Part shown: positions 11,236-22,245 of the stretch, piece after piece
Layout: the number at the start of each line of letters is the position of its first letter
Position numbering within the stretch: the first letter of the stretch is position 1
Source of the DNA: Tardiphaga robiniae
GTDB lineage: Bacteria; Pseudomonadota; Alphaproteobacteria; Rhizobiales; Xanthobacteraceae
NCBI RefSeq assembly: GCF_001618955.1
Contig: NZ_LVYV01000003.1
Span: 168,999 to 232,998, forward strand
Reading direction: 5' to 3'
DNA: 64,000 bases
Translations under genes and position numbers: made by a program
The notes under the pieces: generated by a model
Databases searched by the model: none
What the model saw: the letters and a program-made list of their open reading frames with translations, nothing else
Told to the model about the DNA's origin: nothing

Positions 11236-11823
11236 TTAGCGTTCAATCGTGCCGGTGCGGCGGATCTTCTTCTGCAGCAGCAGCACGCCGTAGAGAAGCG
11301 CTTCTGCGGTGGGCGGGCAGCCCGGGACATAAATGTCGATCGGCACGATACGGTCGCAGCCCCGAACCACCGAATACGAGTAGTGATAGTAGCCGCCGCC
11401 ATTGGCGCAGGAACCCATCGAGATGACGTAACGCGGCTCCGGCATCTGGTCATAGACCTTGCGCAGCGCAGGGGCCATCTTGTTGGTCAGCGTGCCGGCG
11501 ACGATCATCACGTCGGACTGACGCGGCGACGCACGTGGCGCGAAGCCGAAGCGCTCGACGTCGTAACGCGGCATCGACACCTGCATCATCTCGACCGCGC
11601 AGCAGGCGAGACCGAAGGTCATCCACATCAGCGAGCCGGTGCGCGCCCATGTGATCAGGTCGTCGGTCGCGGCAACGAAGAAGCCCTTGTCGGACAGCTC
11701 GGCATTGACCTCGAGAAAATACGGATCGTTCGCGCCGACCGGCTTGCCGGTGGACGGATCGATGATGCCTTTTGGCGCCTGCGCGATGGCGGGAGCCGAG
11801 GCTGTGACTGGGCTCAATCCCAT
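11236..11823 (-). CDS. nuoB: NADH-quinone oxidoreductase subunit B
   Basis: A 195-residue PSST-type subunit that holds cluster N2, the last electron carrier before quinone. Cluster ligands are visible in the CCAVEM tandem-cysteine motif, GSCANGGG and [11 protein letters not shown]. The first 30 residues are an Ala/Pro-rich extension. The start at 11823 ([11 protein letters not shown]) overlaps the end of nuoA by ten bases; the longer open frame upstream lies within nuoA and was not used. Confidence 0.96.
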   Translation of the reverse strand: MGLSPVTASAPAIAQAPKGIIDPSTGKPVGANDPYFLEVNAELSDKGFFVAATDDLITWARTGSLMWMTFGLACCAVEMMQVSMPRYDVERFGFAPRASPRQSDVMIVAGTLTNKMAPALRKVYDQMPEPRYVISMGSCANGGGYYHYSYSVVRGCDRIVPIDIYVPGCPPTAEALLYGVLLLQKKIRRTGTIER

Positions 11824-12179
11824 TCGAGCGCGCCTTTCTTCCATTCGTAGGCGAAACCGATGGTGAGCACGCCGAGAAACACGATCATCGACCAGAAGCC
11901 GGTTGCGCCAAGCTTGCCGAAGGCCACTGCCCACGGAAACAGAAAGGCGACTTCCAGATCGAAGATGATGAAGAGAATCGCCACCAGATAGAACCGCACA
12001 TCGAACTTCATGCGCGCGTCGTCAAAAGCGTTGAATCCGCATTCATAGGCGGACAGCTTTTCCGGATCTGGCTGCTGGTAGGCGACAAGAAATGGCGCGA
12101 TCAGCAAGGCCAGACCGATGACGGATGCTATGCCGATAAAGACCACAAGTGGGAGATAATTATGCAAGATGCCGTTCAT
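11814..12179 (-). CDS. nuoA: NADH-quinone oxidoreductase subunit A
   Basis: A 121-residue membrane subunit with three helices and the conserved loop [39 protein letters not shown]. It is the first gene of the nuo operon. A GGAG lies about a dozen bases upstream of the ATG. Confidence 0.97.
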   Translation of the reverse strand: MNGILHNYLPLVVFIGIASVIGLALLIAPFLVAYQQPDPEKLSAYECGFNAFDDARMKFDVRFYLVAILFIIFDLEVAFLFPWAVAFGKLGATGFWSMIVFLGVLTIGFAYEWKKGALEWD

Positions 12180-12242
12180 CGGCGAGCCTTACTCCTGCGG
12201 CCCTGACTTTGCCACAGATTCGAACATTGGAATGGTTCTGAG

Positions 12243-12271
12243 CCTTAGCGCAGCGCAACAAGCCATGCAAG
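12243..12271 (-). promoter_or_regulatory. candidate housekeeping promoter of the nuo operon
   Basis: On the minus strand, CTTGCA and CTAAGG are separated by 17 bases, about 65 bases before the nuoA start. This resembles the alphaproteobacterial sigma-70 pattern (CTTGAC, 17 bases, CTATAT) with mismatches in both boxes. The call is inferred from pattern alone. Confidence 0.3.
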
Positions 12272-12410
12272 ACAAGGGATGTTGACAGTTTCATGCTCTG
12301 CCATGCGCGGCGCGACGATTGAAACGCAACCTTGCCGATGCATCGCCGGCTGCGACAAACCTTCCGCAGATTCTCAAAAATCCGGCATGACTTCTCAACC
12401 ACCGGGACCG

Positions 12411-12620
12411 TCAAACCTCGCCCGTCGGCGGGTCGGACCTGGCGCTCCTTCCCGGCAACATCAAGCCCTCCAGTTCGGCGCGTTTCCGCACCAGCAGCAA
12501 CTCCGCGGCGGCGTTGTCCATGCCCGCCTGTCGCAACAGACGGATCGCCGCGCCGAGCTCGGCGATCTGCGCCCGCAATGTGATGATCCTGAGCTGCGGC
12601 GGCTCGCTCACGCCGGACAT
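12411..12620 (-). CDS. small helical protein, second of a related pair
   Basis: A 69-residue protein starting MSGVSEPPQLRIITLRAQ. Residues 10-55 form a predicted amphipathic helical hairpin (IRLLRQAGMDNAAAELLLVRK). The segment aligns with the neighbour at 12608-12799, sharing LR-Q, IRLL--AG-D-A-A and a later L-R--A-L pattern, so the two look like tandem duplicates. The start overlaps the neighbour's stop by 13 bases. No function is recognised; protein-protein contact through a short coiled coil is plausible. Confidence 0.65.
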   Translation of the reverse strand: MSGVSEPPQLRIITLRAQIAELGAAIRLLRQAGMDNAAAELLLVRKRAELEGLMLPGRSARSDPPTGEV

Positions 12621-12799
12621 GCCAGCCCCTCACGCTCCGCAATGAGCACCAGCAGATCGGCCTGCATCCGTCGCAGGCGCATGGAGGCATTGGCACAGTC
12701 CAGCCCGGCATTGGTCAGCAGCCGGATATCCGACTGCACCCCCTTCATCTGGTAGCGCAGCCGGGCGATTCTGAAATTCAGGTTGGCGAGCTTGGTCAT
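12608..12799 (-). CDS. small helical protein, first of a related pair
   Basis: A 63-residue protein starting MTKLANLNFRIARLRYQM and ending REGLACPA, predicted to be nearly all helix. It is homologous over about 45 residues to the downstream overlapping gene. The ATG at 12799 was chosen; nine more codons are open upstream but lie in the intergenic promoter space shared with the divergent DUF3072 gene. Confidence 0.65.
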   Translation of the reverse strand: MTKLANLNFRIARLRYQMKGVQSDIRLLTNAGLDCANASMRLRRMQADLLVLIAEREGLACPA

Positions 12800-12874
12800 T
12801 TGCGATATAGAACAAAAAGAGAACAAATTGACAAGCCATTGTTTCGACCCAGATCGGATTTTTTGGAGGTTCCC

Positions 12875-13150
12875 ATGACCCCTGCTTTAATGACCCTGGC
12901 TTTGAAGACCCCGACTTTGAGCACCCACAGTGAGATTGTCGTCCCCGCGACTGCGGCATCGGTATCGTCGTATGAGAGCCTGCCGGATCGCCTCTCCGGC
13001 CCGATGACCCGCGGCCAGGCGCTGACGCTGAAATCGCTGGCGATCGAGGCCTATCAGCCCAAACAATTCGAAAAGGACCTGACGCGCGCTGAAGCCGCCC
13101 GGCGAATCGAGGCGCTGAAGCAGGAAATCGCGTTGGCAGATTCGTTCTGA
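12875..13150 (+). CDS. DUF3072 domain protein
   Basis: A 91-residue protein. Residues 35-88 match the DUF3072 pattern as I know it: PMTRGQALTLKSLAIEA, then an acidic/basic linker, then DLTRAEAARRIEALKQE. The first 30 residues are low-complexity Thr/Leu/Ala. A GGAGG site four bases before the ATG sets the start. It is divergent from the two mini-proteins on the other strand. The function of DUF3072 is unknown. Confidence 0.8.
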   Translation: MTPALMTLALKTPTLSTHSEIVVPATAASVSSYESLPDRLSGPMTRGQALTLKSLAIEAYQPKQFEKDLTRAEAARRIEALKQEIALADSF

Positions 13151-13259
13151 GCGCTGGCACGTCAAATGCCGCGCGAGACGTCTGCAACTCTATAGTTCTC
13201 TTGAGGAAACTTGTGGGGACGACCGCGGATGGACCTGAATCCCGCCATTCCCGATGGAA

Positions 13260-13336
13260 TGGCGCGAGAGACGGGACTCGAACCCGCGACCTCTGCCGTG
13301 ACAGGGCAGCGCTCTAACCAACTGAGCTACTCCCGC
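13260..13336 (-). tRNA. tRNA-Asp (GTC)
   Basis: A 77-base minus-strand cloverleaf. The acceptor stem GCGGGAG pairs with CTCTCGC, the anticodon loop reads CTGTCAC with anticodon GTC, and the T-loop is GGTTCGAGTCC. The 3' CCA is encoded. Confidence 0.97.
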
Positions 13337-13591
13337 GTGGATCGTCTGCAATCCCGCAGTGGGGCTGGACATAAAGGGACGCCCTTTTGAAGTCAAGGAC
13401 GTTGCAGAACCATTCCCCGGGACATCACTAGAGGGCGTCGCTGCAGGCTGTGCGAGAAGGCCGTTTTAAGGCCGGAAATGCAAATAAGCCCCTGTTTGCA
13501 GGCAAAACAGCGGGGCGGCATCGCTCCGAATCGTTTAAGCCCTGCTGCGTCACAGGTTTAAGACAGACCACCAACGAGAAGGGCCAGATTC

Positions 13592-13912
13592 ATGGCAAAA
13601 GCTGCAACCACCACCGCCGCGAAAGCGGCCACTCCTCCCACCATCACGCTGAAGCATCTCGCCGCGGCCCTGGCTGAAGATCACGAGCTGTCGAAGAAGA
13701 AGGCCGAAGAAATCCTCGGTGACATGGTGGAGCGCATCACCAACCACCTCAAGAACGGCGAGCGTATCCGCATTGTCGGCCTTGGCATCCTTCAGGTCCG
13801 CAAGCGCGCCGCCCGCATGGGTCGCAACCCGGCGACCGGCGAGCAGATCGAGATCGCGGCCAGCAAGAAGGTCGCGTTCCGGCCGGCCAAGGAACTCAAG
13901 GAAGCCGTCTGA
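13592..13912 (+). CDS. HU-family DNA-binding protein
   Basis: A 106-residue nucleoid protein. After a 17-residue Ala/Thr/Lys-rich head it follows the HU/IHF fold: an N-terminal helical hairpin (LKHLAAALAEDHELSKKKAEEIL), strands, and the DNA-binding arm signature RAARMGRNPATGEQIEIAASKKVAFRPAKELK. It stands alone, with a hairpin terminator after it. The Lys/Ala-rich head resembles the tails of some alphaproteobacterial HU variants. ihfA lies elsewhere in the window (54684). Confidence 0.93.
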   Translation: MAKAATTTAAKAATPPTITLKHLAAALAEDHELSKKKAEEILGDMVERITNHLKNGERIRIVGLGILQVRKRAARMGRNPATGEQIEIAASKKVAFRPAKELKEAV

Positions 13913-13932
13913 TCGACCGCTTGAACTGATCT

Positions 13933-13967
13933 CATTCCGGGCCGCGTCCTCGTGACGGCCCGGAATG
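13933..13967 (+). terminator. hairpin downstream of the HU gene
   Basis: A 12-bp perfect stem (CATTCCGGGCCG / CGGCCCGGAATG) with an 11-base loop, starting 20 bases after the HU stop. Only a short A/T stretch follows, so termination may be partial. Confidence 0.6.
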
Positions 13968-14013
13968 AAACTTCTAAGCTGTGAGGACTTCTGCAATCAG
14001 ATGGTGCCCTTTG

Positions 14014-15270
14014 ACAGCAACTCCCCCCTTCGATTTCGCTCATGACGTAACTGCGCACTTCCTGCGCTATGTGGTGATCGACACCCAGTCCGACCCCGCC
14101 TCCCCCACCTGCCCATCGACCGAAAAGCAGAAGGATCTCGGCCGCGTGCTCGCGCAGGAGCTGCGGGACCTGGGGCTCAGGGACGCGCATCTCGATGAGC
14201 ATGGCTATGTCTATGCGACGATCCCCGCAACATCGGACAAGAAGGTGCCGGTGATCTGCTTCTGCTCGCATATGGACACCTCGCCCGACTGCAGCGGCAA
14301 GGACGTCAAACCGCAGATCGTCAAAAACTATCGGGGCGGCGATATCGTGCTGCCGGTGGACACAACGCAGGTCATCCGCGTCGCCGACAATCCGGCGCTG
14401 AAGGACCAGATCGGCCATGACATCATCACCACCGACGGCACCACTTTGCTGGGCGCCGACAACAAGGCTGGCCTCGCCGAGATCATGGACGCGGCACGTT
14501 TCCTGGTTGCCAATCCACAGATCAGGCACGGCACCATCAAGATCCTGTTCACGCCCGATGAAGAGATCGGCCGCGGCGTCGACAAGGTCGACCTGACAAA
14601 GCTGGGCGCCGACTTCGCCTACACCATGGATGGCGAGACCGCCGGCTATGTCGAAGACGAGACTTTCTCGGCCGACGGTGCCGTCATCACCATCGAAGGC
14701 GTCAGCGCGCATCCCGGCTTTGCCAAGGGCAAGATGGAGCACGCCATCAAGATCGCTGCCGCAATCGTCGAGCGACTGCCGAAAGACACCTGTTCGCCTG
14801 AGACCACCGACGGCAAGCAAGGCTTCCTGCATCCGATCGGCATTTCAGGCGCGCTTGAACGAGCGACGCTCAGTCTGATCGTGCGCGACTTCACAGATGA
14901 CGGCCTTGCGGAGAAGGAAGCGCTGCTGCAATCCATCGTCGACGACGTGATGATGGCCTATCCGCACTCGACGGCAACGCTCGAGATCAAGCAGCAATAC
15001 CGCAACATGAAGCAGGTGATCGACCGCTATCCGCAGATGGTCGAATACGCCGTGGAAGCGATCCAGCGCGCCGGGCTCAAACCCGTCCGCAGCAGCATCC
15101 GCGGCGGCACCGACGGATCGCGGCTGTCCTTCATGGGCCTGCCCTGCCCCAATATCTTCGCCGGCGAACACGCCTTCCATGGCCGTACCGAATGGGTCAG
15201 CGTCCAGGACATGGAAAAAGCCGTGCAGACCATCGTACATCTGGCGATGATCTGGGAAGAAAGGGCGTAG
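14014..15270 (+). CDS. pepT: peptidase T (tripeptide aminopeptidase)
   Basis: A zinc M20-family peptidase of about 418 residues that removes N-terminal residues from tripeptides in the cytoplasm. Visible motifs are FCSHMDTSPD (metal ligand), LGADNKAGLAEIM (bridging Asp), TPDEEIGRGVDK (catalytic Glu pair), SAHPGFAKGKM, and the C-terminal GGTDGSRLSFMGLPCPNIFAGEHAFHGRTEW. The start is uncertain. A TTG at 14014 gives the usual family length; a GTG at 13981 would add 11 residues, and neither has a clear ribosome site. Confidence 0.92.
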   Translation, partial: TATPPFDFAHDVTAHFLRYVVIDTQSDPASPTCPSTEKQKDLGRVLAQELRDLGLRDAHLDEHGYVYATIPATSDKKVPVICFCSHMDTSPDCSGKDVKPQIVKNYRGGDIVLPVDTTQVIRVADNPALKDQIGHDIITTDGTTLLGADNKAGLAEIMDAARFLVANPQIRHGTIKILFTPDEEIGRGVDKVDLTKLGADFAYTMDGETAGYVEDETFSADGAVITIEGVSAHPGFAKGKMEHAIKIAAAIVERLPKDTCSPETTDGKQGFLHPIGISGALERATLSLIVRDFTDDGLAEKEALLQSIVDDVMMAYPHSTATLEIKQQYRNMKQVIDRYPQMVEYAVEAIQRAGLKPVRSSIRGGTDGSRLSFMGLPCPNIFAGEHAFHGRTEWVSVQDMEKAVQTIVHLAMIWEERA

Positions 15271-15474
15271 TGGTAACAAAGAACCATTCGCGGCACAAAG
15301 CAGCGAGGGACGGGCGTTCCGGCAATGACGGAACGGTGTATAGTTGTGTTGTCAATCGAATGGCGAATTGCGCGCCGTGACGGCGACGATATCCTCGCCC
15401 CGTACATATTATAAATTATTACAAGAATTATTTCCCAAAACATAGCTCCATTTCAGCTGACACGCAGGCGCGCC

Positions 15475-16209
15475 ATGGGGTCATTCAAAGGCAAGCATTT
15501 TCAGACCGCATTGTCGGCCATCGAAAGCATTGCCAATGCCGCCTCCATGTCTGCGGTTGGCGATATCGTGGCCGCTACGGTCAAATCGTTCGGCTACAAC
15601 CACGTCTGCTTTCTGGCCTCGACCGGCGTCCACCAACCGTTCGAAGATCGCGTGTTGCTGAAAGTATGGCCCAAGCCTTGGGCCGAACAATATAGCGCGT
15701 CCAATTTCTATGCCTCGGATCCTGTCGCGCCGCGGATCCGCCGGCAACCCGAGCTGTTCACCTGGTCCGACATCCGGCTCGATGAGGTCAGCCCGATATC
15801 ACGGACCATCATGGAGATCGCGTCTGTCGATTACGGATTGAAGTTCGGCCTCTGCGCACCCGTGCACGGCATGAACGGCTATCAGGCCGGCCTGTCACTG
15901 GCAGGCTACGAAGTCGAAAATACCGAGGACGCGCACGGCGCCATCGAGCTCGTCACCATGTATGCGTTCAACCGCTTTGCGACGCTTCGCTCTCACCAGC
16001 GTGCGAAGTTGATCGCCCTCACCTTGCGGGAGCGCGAGGTCGTCAGCTGGGTCGCTGCCGGAAAGACCGCCTGGGACACGAGCGTCATTCTCGGTATCTC
16101 CGAAGACACGGTGAACAAGACTGTCACCGCTGCCATGCACAAGTTGAATGCGCATACGCGCGCGCAGGCCGTGGCCGAAGCGATCACACAAGGACTGATC
16201 GCTTTCTGA
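15475..16209 (+). CDS. LuxR-family quorum-sensing transcription regulator
   Basis: A 244-residue protein with an N-terminal autoinducer-binding domain. The conserved pocket residues are present: W69, Y73, D82, P83 and W97. The C-terminal LuxR helix-turn-helix spans about residues 180-240 (LTLREREVVSWVAAGKTAWDTSVILGISEDTVNKTVTAAMHKL). A synthase gene follows 82 bases later on the same strand, so this is very likely the cognate receptor. The ligand cannot be read from sequence; relatives in this bacterial family use branched or aryl homoserine lactones. Confidence 0.93.
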   Translation: MGSFKGKHFQTALSAIESIANAASMSAVGDIVAATVKSFGYNHVCFLASTGVHQPFEDRVLLKVWPKPWAEQYSASNFYASDPVAPRIRRQPELFTWSDIRLDEVSPISRTIMEIASVDYGLKFGLCAPVHGMNGYQAGLSLAGYEVENTEDAHGAIELVTMYAFNRFATLRSHQRAKLIALTLREREVVSWVAAGKTAWDTSVILGISEDTVNKTVTAAMHKLNAHTRAQAVAEAITQGLIAF

Positions 16210-16261
16210 ATTGTCAATCCCCTGCCCACGGAATATCGCGACCAAAGTCATCATGAGAACC

Positions 16262-16291
16262 CTCCACGCAGACGAGCGTGGAGAGCTTTTT
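16262..16291 (+). promoter_or_regulatory. RNA hairpin over the luxI-type ribosome-binding site
   Basis: CTCCACGC (16262-16269) and GCGTGGAG (16276-16283) form a perfect 8-bp stem with a 6-base loop. The 3' arm contains part of the GGAGAG ribosome site of the synthase, whose ATG is at 16292. This layout could mask translation initiation. Confidence 0.6.
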
Positions 16292-16906
16292 ATGATCGAG
16301 GTCATTCACAGCGGTAATGCTGGGCAGTTCGGCGATCTCCTGGACAAGCAATTTCGGTTACGACACGAGGTCTTTGTCGGAGAGCGCGGCTGGACCGCCT
16401 TCGATGTCGATGGCATCCACGAGAAGGACCAGTATGACGATGATGCTGCCGTCTATCTGGTCGCGGCCGATGACGCAGGCGCTGTCGCCGGCGGCTTCCG
16501 GCTCTATCCAACCGTCTTGCCTCACATGCTCAGCGAGAATTTTGCGCAGCTTGTCGATGGTGCGCTGATCCAGCGACGTGATGTACTGGAGCTGACGCGC
16601 TTTGCCATGCGCAAATCCGAACGCCGCAGCCGGCACTATTTCGAACTGCTGCTCGCGATTCAGGAATATGGCCTGATGGAAGGCCTGTCCGGTTTCACCT
16701 CGGTCATCAATCCCTTGCGCATCCCGATTCTTCAGGGCTTCGGACTGGAGATCGAGCCGCTGGGATTGCCAGCCATGATCGATGGCGAGACCACCATCGC
16801 CGTGCTGTTTCATGTCAGTGAAAAGTGTTTCGCCCGCGTCAGCAAGAGTGTCGCCATCGAAGACAGCGTCTTTGCACTGCCTCAGACATCCCGGCGGATC
16901 GCCTGA
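16292..16906 (+). CDS. acyl-homoserine-lactone synthase (LuxI family)
   Basis: A 204-residue autoinducer synthase. All residues that are near-invariant in LuxI proteins are present at the expected places: R24, F28, W34, D46, D49, R70, F84, E100 and R103. It makes an N-acyl-homoserine lactone from SAM and an acyl-ACP or acyl-CoA donor; the acyl group is unknown. The ATG at 16292 follows GGAGAG; an upstream open frame of 27 codons includes the hairpin and was rejected. A 61-codon gene overlaps its stop. Confidence 0.95.
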   Translation: MIEVIHSGNAGQFGDLLDKQFRLRHEVFVGERGWTAFDVDGIHEKDQYDDDAAVYLVAADDAGAVAGGFRLYPTVLPHMLSENFAQLVDGALIQRRDVLELTRFAMRKSERRSRHYFELLLAIQEYGLMEGLSGFTSVINPLRIPILQGFGLEIEPLGLPAMIDGETTIAVLFHVSEKCFARVSKSVAIEDSVFALPQTSRRIA

Positions 16907-17091
16907 TGCCGATGTCCCCCAATCAGTTCCATGTCATTCAGGGCGGCAAGGACAGCGACGAGCTGATCGTCACGATGCTGCAAGCTTTGCGGCTGGCAAA
17001 CGCATGCGGGTCCGAGACGACCTATGATCTGCTGCGCATGGCGCTGTTGAACGAAGGCGTTCAACTCGCCAAGGTGCTGGCGGCGCGCTAG
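16906..17091 (+). CDS. small protein coupled to the autoinducer synthase gene
   Basis: A 61-residue protein starting MPMSPNQFHVIQGGKDSDEL. Its ATG shares one base with the synthase TGA (TGATG), a classic termination-reinitiation layout. The C-terminal half is predicted helical (TYDLLRMALLNEGVQLAKVLAAR). I do not recognise the family; position suggests a role in or with quorum sensing. Confidence 0.65.
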   Translation: MPMSPNQFHVIQGGKDSDELIVTMLQALRLANACGSETTYDLLRMALLNEGVQLAKVLAAR

Positions 17092-17188
17092 GCGAAACAC
17101 CTGAGGGCGAGATCGGAATATCCGCGCGAGAACGCCTTGCCGCGACCGAGTCCCGGCGTTAAGAAAGGCCGTGAGGGCGATTGCCCGA

Positions 17189-17265
17189 GGGCGGCTAGCT
17201 CAGCTGGTTAGAGCATCTCGTTTACACCGAGAGGGTCGGGAGTTCGAATCTCTCGCCGCCTACCA
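17189..17265 (+). tRNA. tRNA-Val (TAC)
   Basis: A 77-base plus-strand cloverleaf. The acceptor stem GGGCGGC pairs with GCCGCCT including one wobble. The anticodon loop TTTACAC gives anticodon TAC, and the T-loop is GTTCGAAT. CCA is encoded. Confidence 0.97.
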
Positions 17266-17277
17266 CCTCCTTGGCCA

Positions 17278-17694
17278 CTACGGATCGTTCGATCCCTTTG
17301 GCCGCGCTGGCAGTTCCGCAAGATCATGAATCCAGGGCGCGGCTGACCGGCACCAGATCTGACGTCGTGGCGGCAGCTCGGCGCGCTGGCGGATACTGCC
17401 CCAGCGAATGCCCCATTCGTTGTCGTCAGCCGCCTCGCCACTAGCGAATATCGGCGAGCCGCAGTCCCCGCAAAAGTGCTGCAGCCGGTTGAGACCGTTG
17501 TCGCCGCGCTTGACATAGACCTTCGGTGCACCGCCCGTCATCTCGATCGTGTCGGCCGGCGTCAGCACCGTGACGCGATAGGGTGAGCCCGTCAGCATCT
17601 GGCAATCGGTGCAGTGACAGATCGAAACCAGCTGCGGATCGATTGTCGCGCGATAGCTGATGAAGCCGCAGTGGCATTGGCCGTCGATGTCCAT
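17278..17694 (-). CDS. GFA-family (glutathione-dependent formaldehyde-activating-like) zinc protein
   Basis: A 138-residue protein of the CENP-V/GFA fold with zinc ligands in the usual spacing: GQCHCGF, ICHCTDCQ and CGDCGSP. Most members bind glutathione or are of unknown function, so no specific reaction is claimed. The start at 17694 (MDIDGQCHCG) has GGAGA upstream; an open extension of 15 codons was not used. It is convergent with tRNA-Val. Confidence 0.88.
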   Translation of the reverse strand: MDIDGQCHCGFISYRATIDPQLVSICHCTDCQMLTGSPYRVTVLTPADTIEMTGGAPKVYVKRGDNGLNRLQHFCGDCGSPIFASGEAADDNEWGIRWGSIRQRAELPPRRQIWCRSAAPWIHDLAELPARPKGSNDP

Positions 17695-17739
17695 CGTGCC
17701 GTCTCCAGAACAACCTCCGCATAGATCCGATCCTGTCAC

Positions 17740-17766
17740 AAAAAAACGGCGCCCCGAAGGGCGCCG
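17740..17766 (-). terminator. intrinsic terminator of lon
   Basis: An 8-bp GC stem (CGGCGCCC / GGGCGCCG) with a CGAA-type tetraloop, followed on the minus strand by seven T residues, 25 bases after the lon stop. Confidence 0.9.
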
Positions 17767-17791
17767 CTGATTGTTATCGAGGATGTCGGCC

Positions 17792-20218
<2,427 letters not shown>

Positions 20219-20454
20219 GGCCCATTCCTTTTGCTGTGCCCCCTTGCAAGCAGTCCGCCCGATGGCGCAACCGCACAAGGTGCCGATTTTCCGTCTTTGC
20301 TCGGCCGTCTCAGGCTCTACGTGTCCGGATCGTTATGGCGAATCTTGAGGGAGATTTTGTGTTCGCCGAGAGCATTAGGTGGCTATGGGCCGGGGGGGTG
20401 TCAAGTCGCGGAAATACCCATGAACAAGGGCGGTTTACAGAGCGTAGCAGCAAT

Positions 20455-20490
20455 AAAACAGGCGGCCGCCGATCACCGGCAGCCGCCTAT
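20455..20490 (-). terminator. intrinsic terminator of clpX
   Basis: On the minus strand a stem of AGGCGGC-GCCG against CGGC-GCCGCCT with one mismatch is followed by GTTTTATT, starting 34 bases after the clpX stop. It separates clpX from lon. Confidence 0.8.
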
Positions 20491-20524
20491 TGAACTTAAG
20501 TCGATGGGCCCGAAAGCCGCGCGA

Positions 20525-21799
20525 TCAGGCGCTTGCGCTGCTCTCGGCGGTCCGGTCCGAGCGGTCGGCGTAGATGTAGAGCGGCCGAGCCGTCCCATCC
20601 ACAACCTCCTTGGAGATGACGACTTCCTCGACACCTTCCAGACCGGGCAGATCGAACATGGTTTCGAGCAGGATGCTCTCCAGGATCGACCGCAATCCGC
20701 GGGCACCGGTCTTGCGTTCGATGGCCCGGCGGGCCACCGCACCCAGCGCCTCGTCGGCGAAGGTCAGCTCGATGTTCTCCATCTCGAACAGACGCTGGTA
20801 CTGCTTGACCAGCGCGTTCTTCTGCTCGACCAGGATCTTCTTCAGCGAAATCTCGTCGAGATCCTCGAGCGTCGCGACCACTGGCAGACGGCCGACGAAT
20901 TCGGGGATCAGGCCGTACTTCAGCAGATCTTCCGGCTCGACGTGGCGGAAGATTTCACCGGTGCGGCGATCTTCGGGTGCCAGAACCTGCGCTGCGAAGC
21001 CGATCGAGGTGGTCCGCCCGCGCGACGAGATGATCTTCTCGAGGCCCGAGAACGCACCGCCGCAGATGAACAGGATGTTCGTCGTATCCACCTGCAGGAA
21101 TTCCTGCTGCGGATGCTTGCGACCGCCCTGCGGAGGCACGGAGGCAACGGTGCCTTCCATGATCTTCAGCAGAGCCTGCTGCACGCCCTCACCCGACACG
21201 TCACGGGTGATCGACGGATTGTCCGACTTGCGCGAGATCTTGTCGATTTCGTCGATATAGACGATGCCGCGCTGCGCACGCTCGACATTGTAGTCGGCCG
21301 CCTGCAGCAGCTTCAGGATGATGTTCTCGACGTCCTCACCGACATAACCGGCTTCAGTCAGCGTCGTCGCATCGGCCATCGTGAACGGCACATCCAGAAT
21401 GCGGGCGAGCGTCTGCGCGAGCAGCGTCTTGCCCGAACCAGTGGGGCCGATCAGCAGGATGTTCGACTTCGCGAGTTCGACGTCGTTGTGCTTGGTCTGG
21501 TGGTTGAGGCGCTTGTAGTGGTTATGCACCGCGACCGAGAGAACCTTCTTCGCATGGAACTGACCGATGACGTAATCATCGAGCACCTTGCAGATTTCCT
21601 TCGGCGTCGGAATGCCGTCGCGCGACTTGACCAGCGAGGACTTGTTCTCCTCGCGGATGATGTCCATGCACAGTTCAACGCATTCGTCGCAGATGAAGAC
21701 GGTAGGACCCGCGATCAGTTTGCGAACTTCGTGCTGGCTCTTGCCGCAGAACGAACAATACAGCGTGTTCTTGGAGTCGCTGGTACCGACCTTACTCAT
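20525..21799 (-). CDS. clpX: ATP-dependent Clp protease ATP-binding subunit ClpX
   Basis: A 424-residue AAA+ unfoldase. It has an N-terminal zinc finger (C15, C18, C37, C40), Walker [16 protein letters not shown], Walker [11 protein letters not shown], and a ClpP-docking IGF-type region expected near TSIGFAAQV. It feeds substrates to ClpP, encoded upstream on the same strand. The length is typical. Confidence 0.98.
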   Translation of the reverse strand: MSKVGTSDSKNTLYCSFCGKSQHEVRKLIAGPTVFICDECVELCMDIIREENKSSLVKSRDGIPTPKEICKVLDDYVIGQFHAKKVLSVAVHNHYKRLNHQTKHNDVELAKSNILLIGPTGSGKTLLAQTLARILDVPFTMADATTLTEAGYVGEDVENIILKLLQAADYNVERAQRGIVYIDEIDKISRKSDNPSITRDVSGEGVQQALLKIMEGTVASVPPQGGRKHPQQEFLQVDTTNILFICGGAFSGLEKIISSRGRTTSIGFAAQVLAPEDRRTGEIFRHVEPEDLLKYGLIPEFVGRLPVVATLEDLDEISLKKILVEQKNALVKQYQRLFEMENIELTFADEALGAVARRAIERKTGARGLRSILESILLETMFDLPGLEGVEEVVISKEVVDGTARPLYIYADRSDRTAESSASA

Positions 21800-22245
21800 T
21801 CCTATCTCCGTCCGCCGTTCGATCTTTGTCTGCCGGTCGCCCAGTTACGGGACATATCCCGTAAATAGAGCAAAATCCGTACCAAAAAAGACCTCGTTCC
21901 AGAATGCCGCTCGAATCACGGCTCACTCGAATCCCCGCGATACTAACCGATCCGCATCAGCGAACCATGCTGACAGCCGATGATCAAGAATTCGCTAATC
22001 GGCTCCATCGCCTGGAGCGTGACAATAGCGTGATTTGCGGCATTTGCGCGGGAGACCCCCGAAAATTGGGGAACGTTGCGTGAATGACACCACCCGACCA
22101 GCACGAAAGCGGAACTCTCGCGTCTGCTGGCGTCGGCACATAGTACCAATTCGGGAATAACTTGATCGATATGACTGGCTTGGGACAGGCGGCGCGCGGG
22201 CGCCGTCTGTCCCGGTCTCAATATGTTCGCCGGATACGGCGCCGT
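21800..22245. other. 446-base gap between clpX and clpP
   Basis: No supported coding sequence. It holds a 16-base palindrome (ACGGGA-CATA-TCCCGT, 21847-21862) about 50 bases upstream of clpX, a small CCCC/GGGG hairpin near 22057-22071, and a strong 14-bp stem at 22182-22213 that lies between the clpP stop and clpX. The clpX promoter must be here, but no clear box pair was found. Confidence 0.6.
22182..22213 (-). terminator. strong hairpin downstream of clpP
   Basis: A 14-bp stem with one G-T pair (GGGACAGGCGGCGC / GCGCCGTCTGTCCC) and a 4-base loop begins 33 bases after the clpP stop. There is no T-run, so it may act as an mRNA-protecting 3' hairpin or a partial terminator. Confidence 0.5.

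Noticed and set aside
13190..13396. 68-codon minus-strand frame over tRNA-Asp
   Set aside because: The frame is an artefact of the tRNA gene; similar open frames cross tRNA-Leu and tRNA-Pro.
16210..16291. Lux box before the autoinducer synthase gene
   Set aside because: No inverted CCTG-N10-CAGG-type repeat was visible in the 82 bases; only the ribosome-site hairpin was found.
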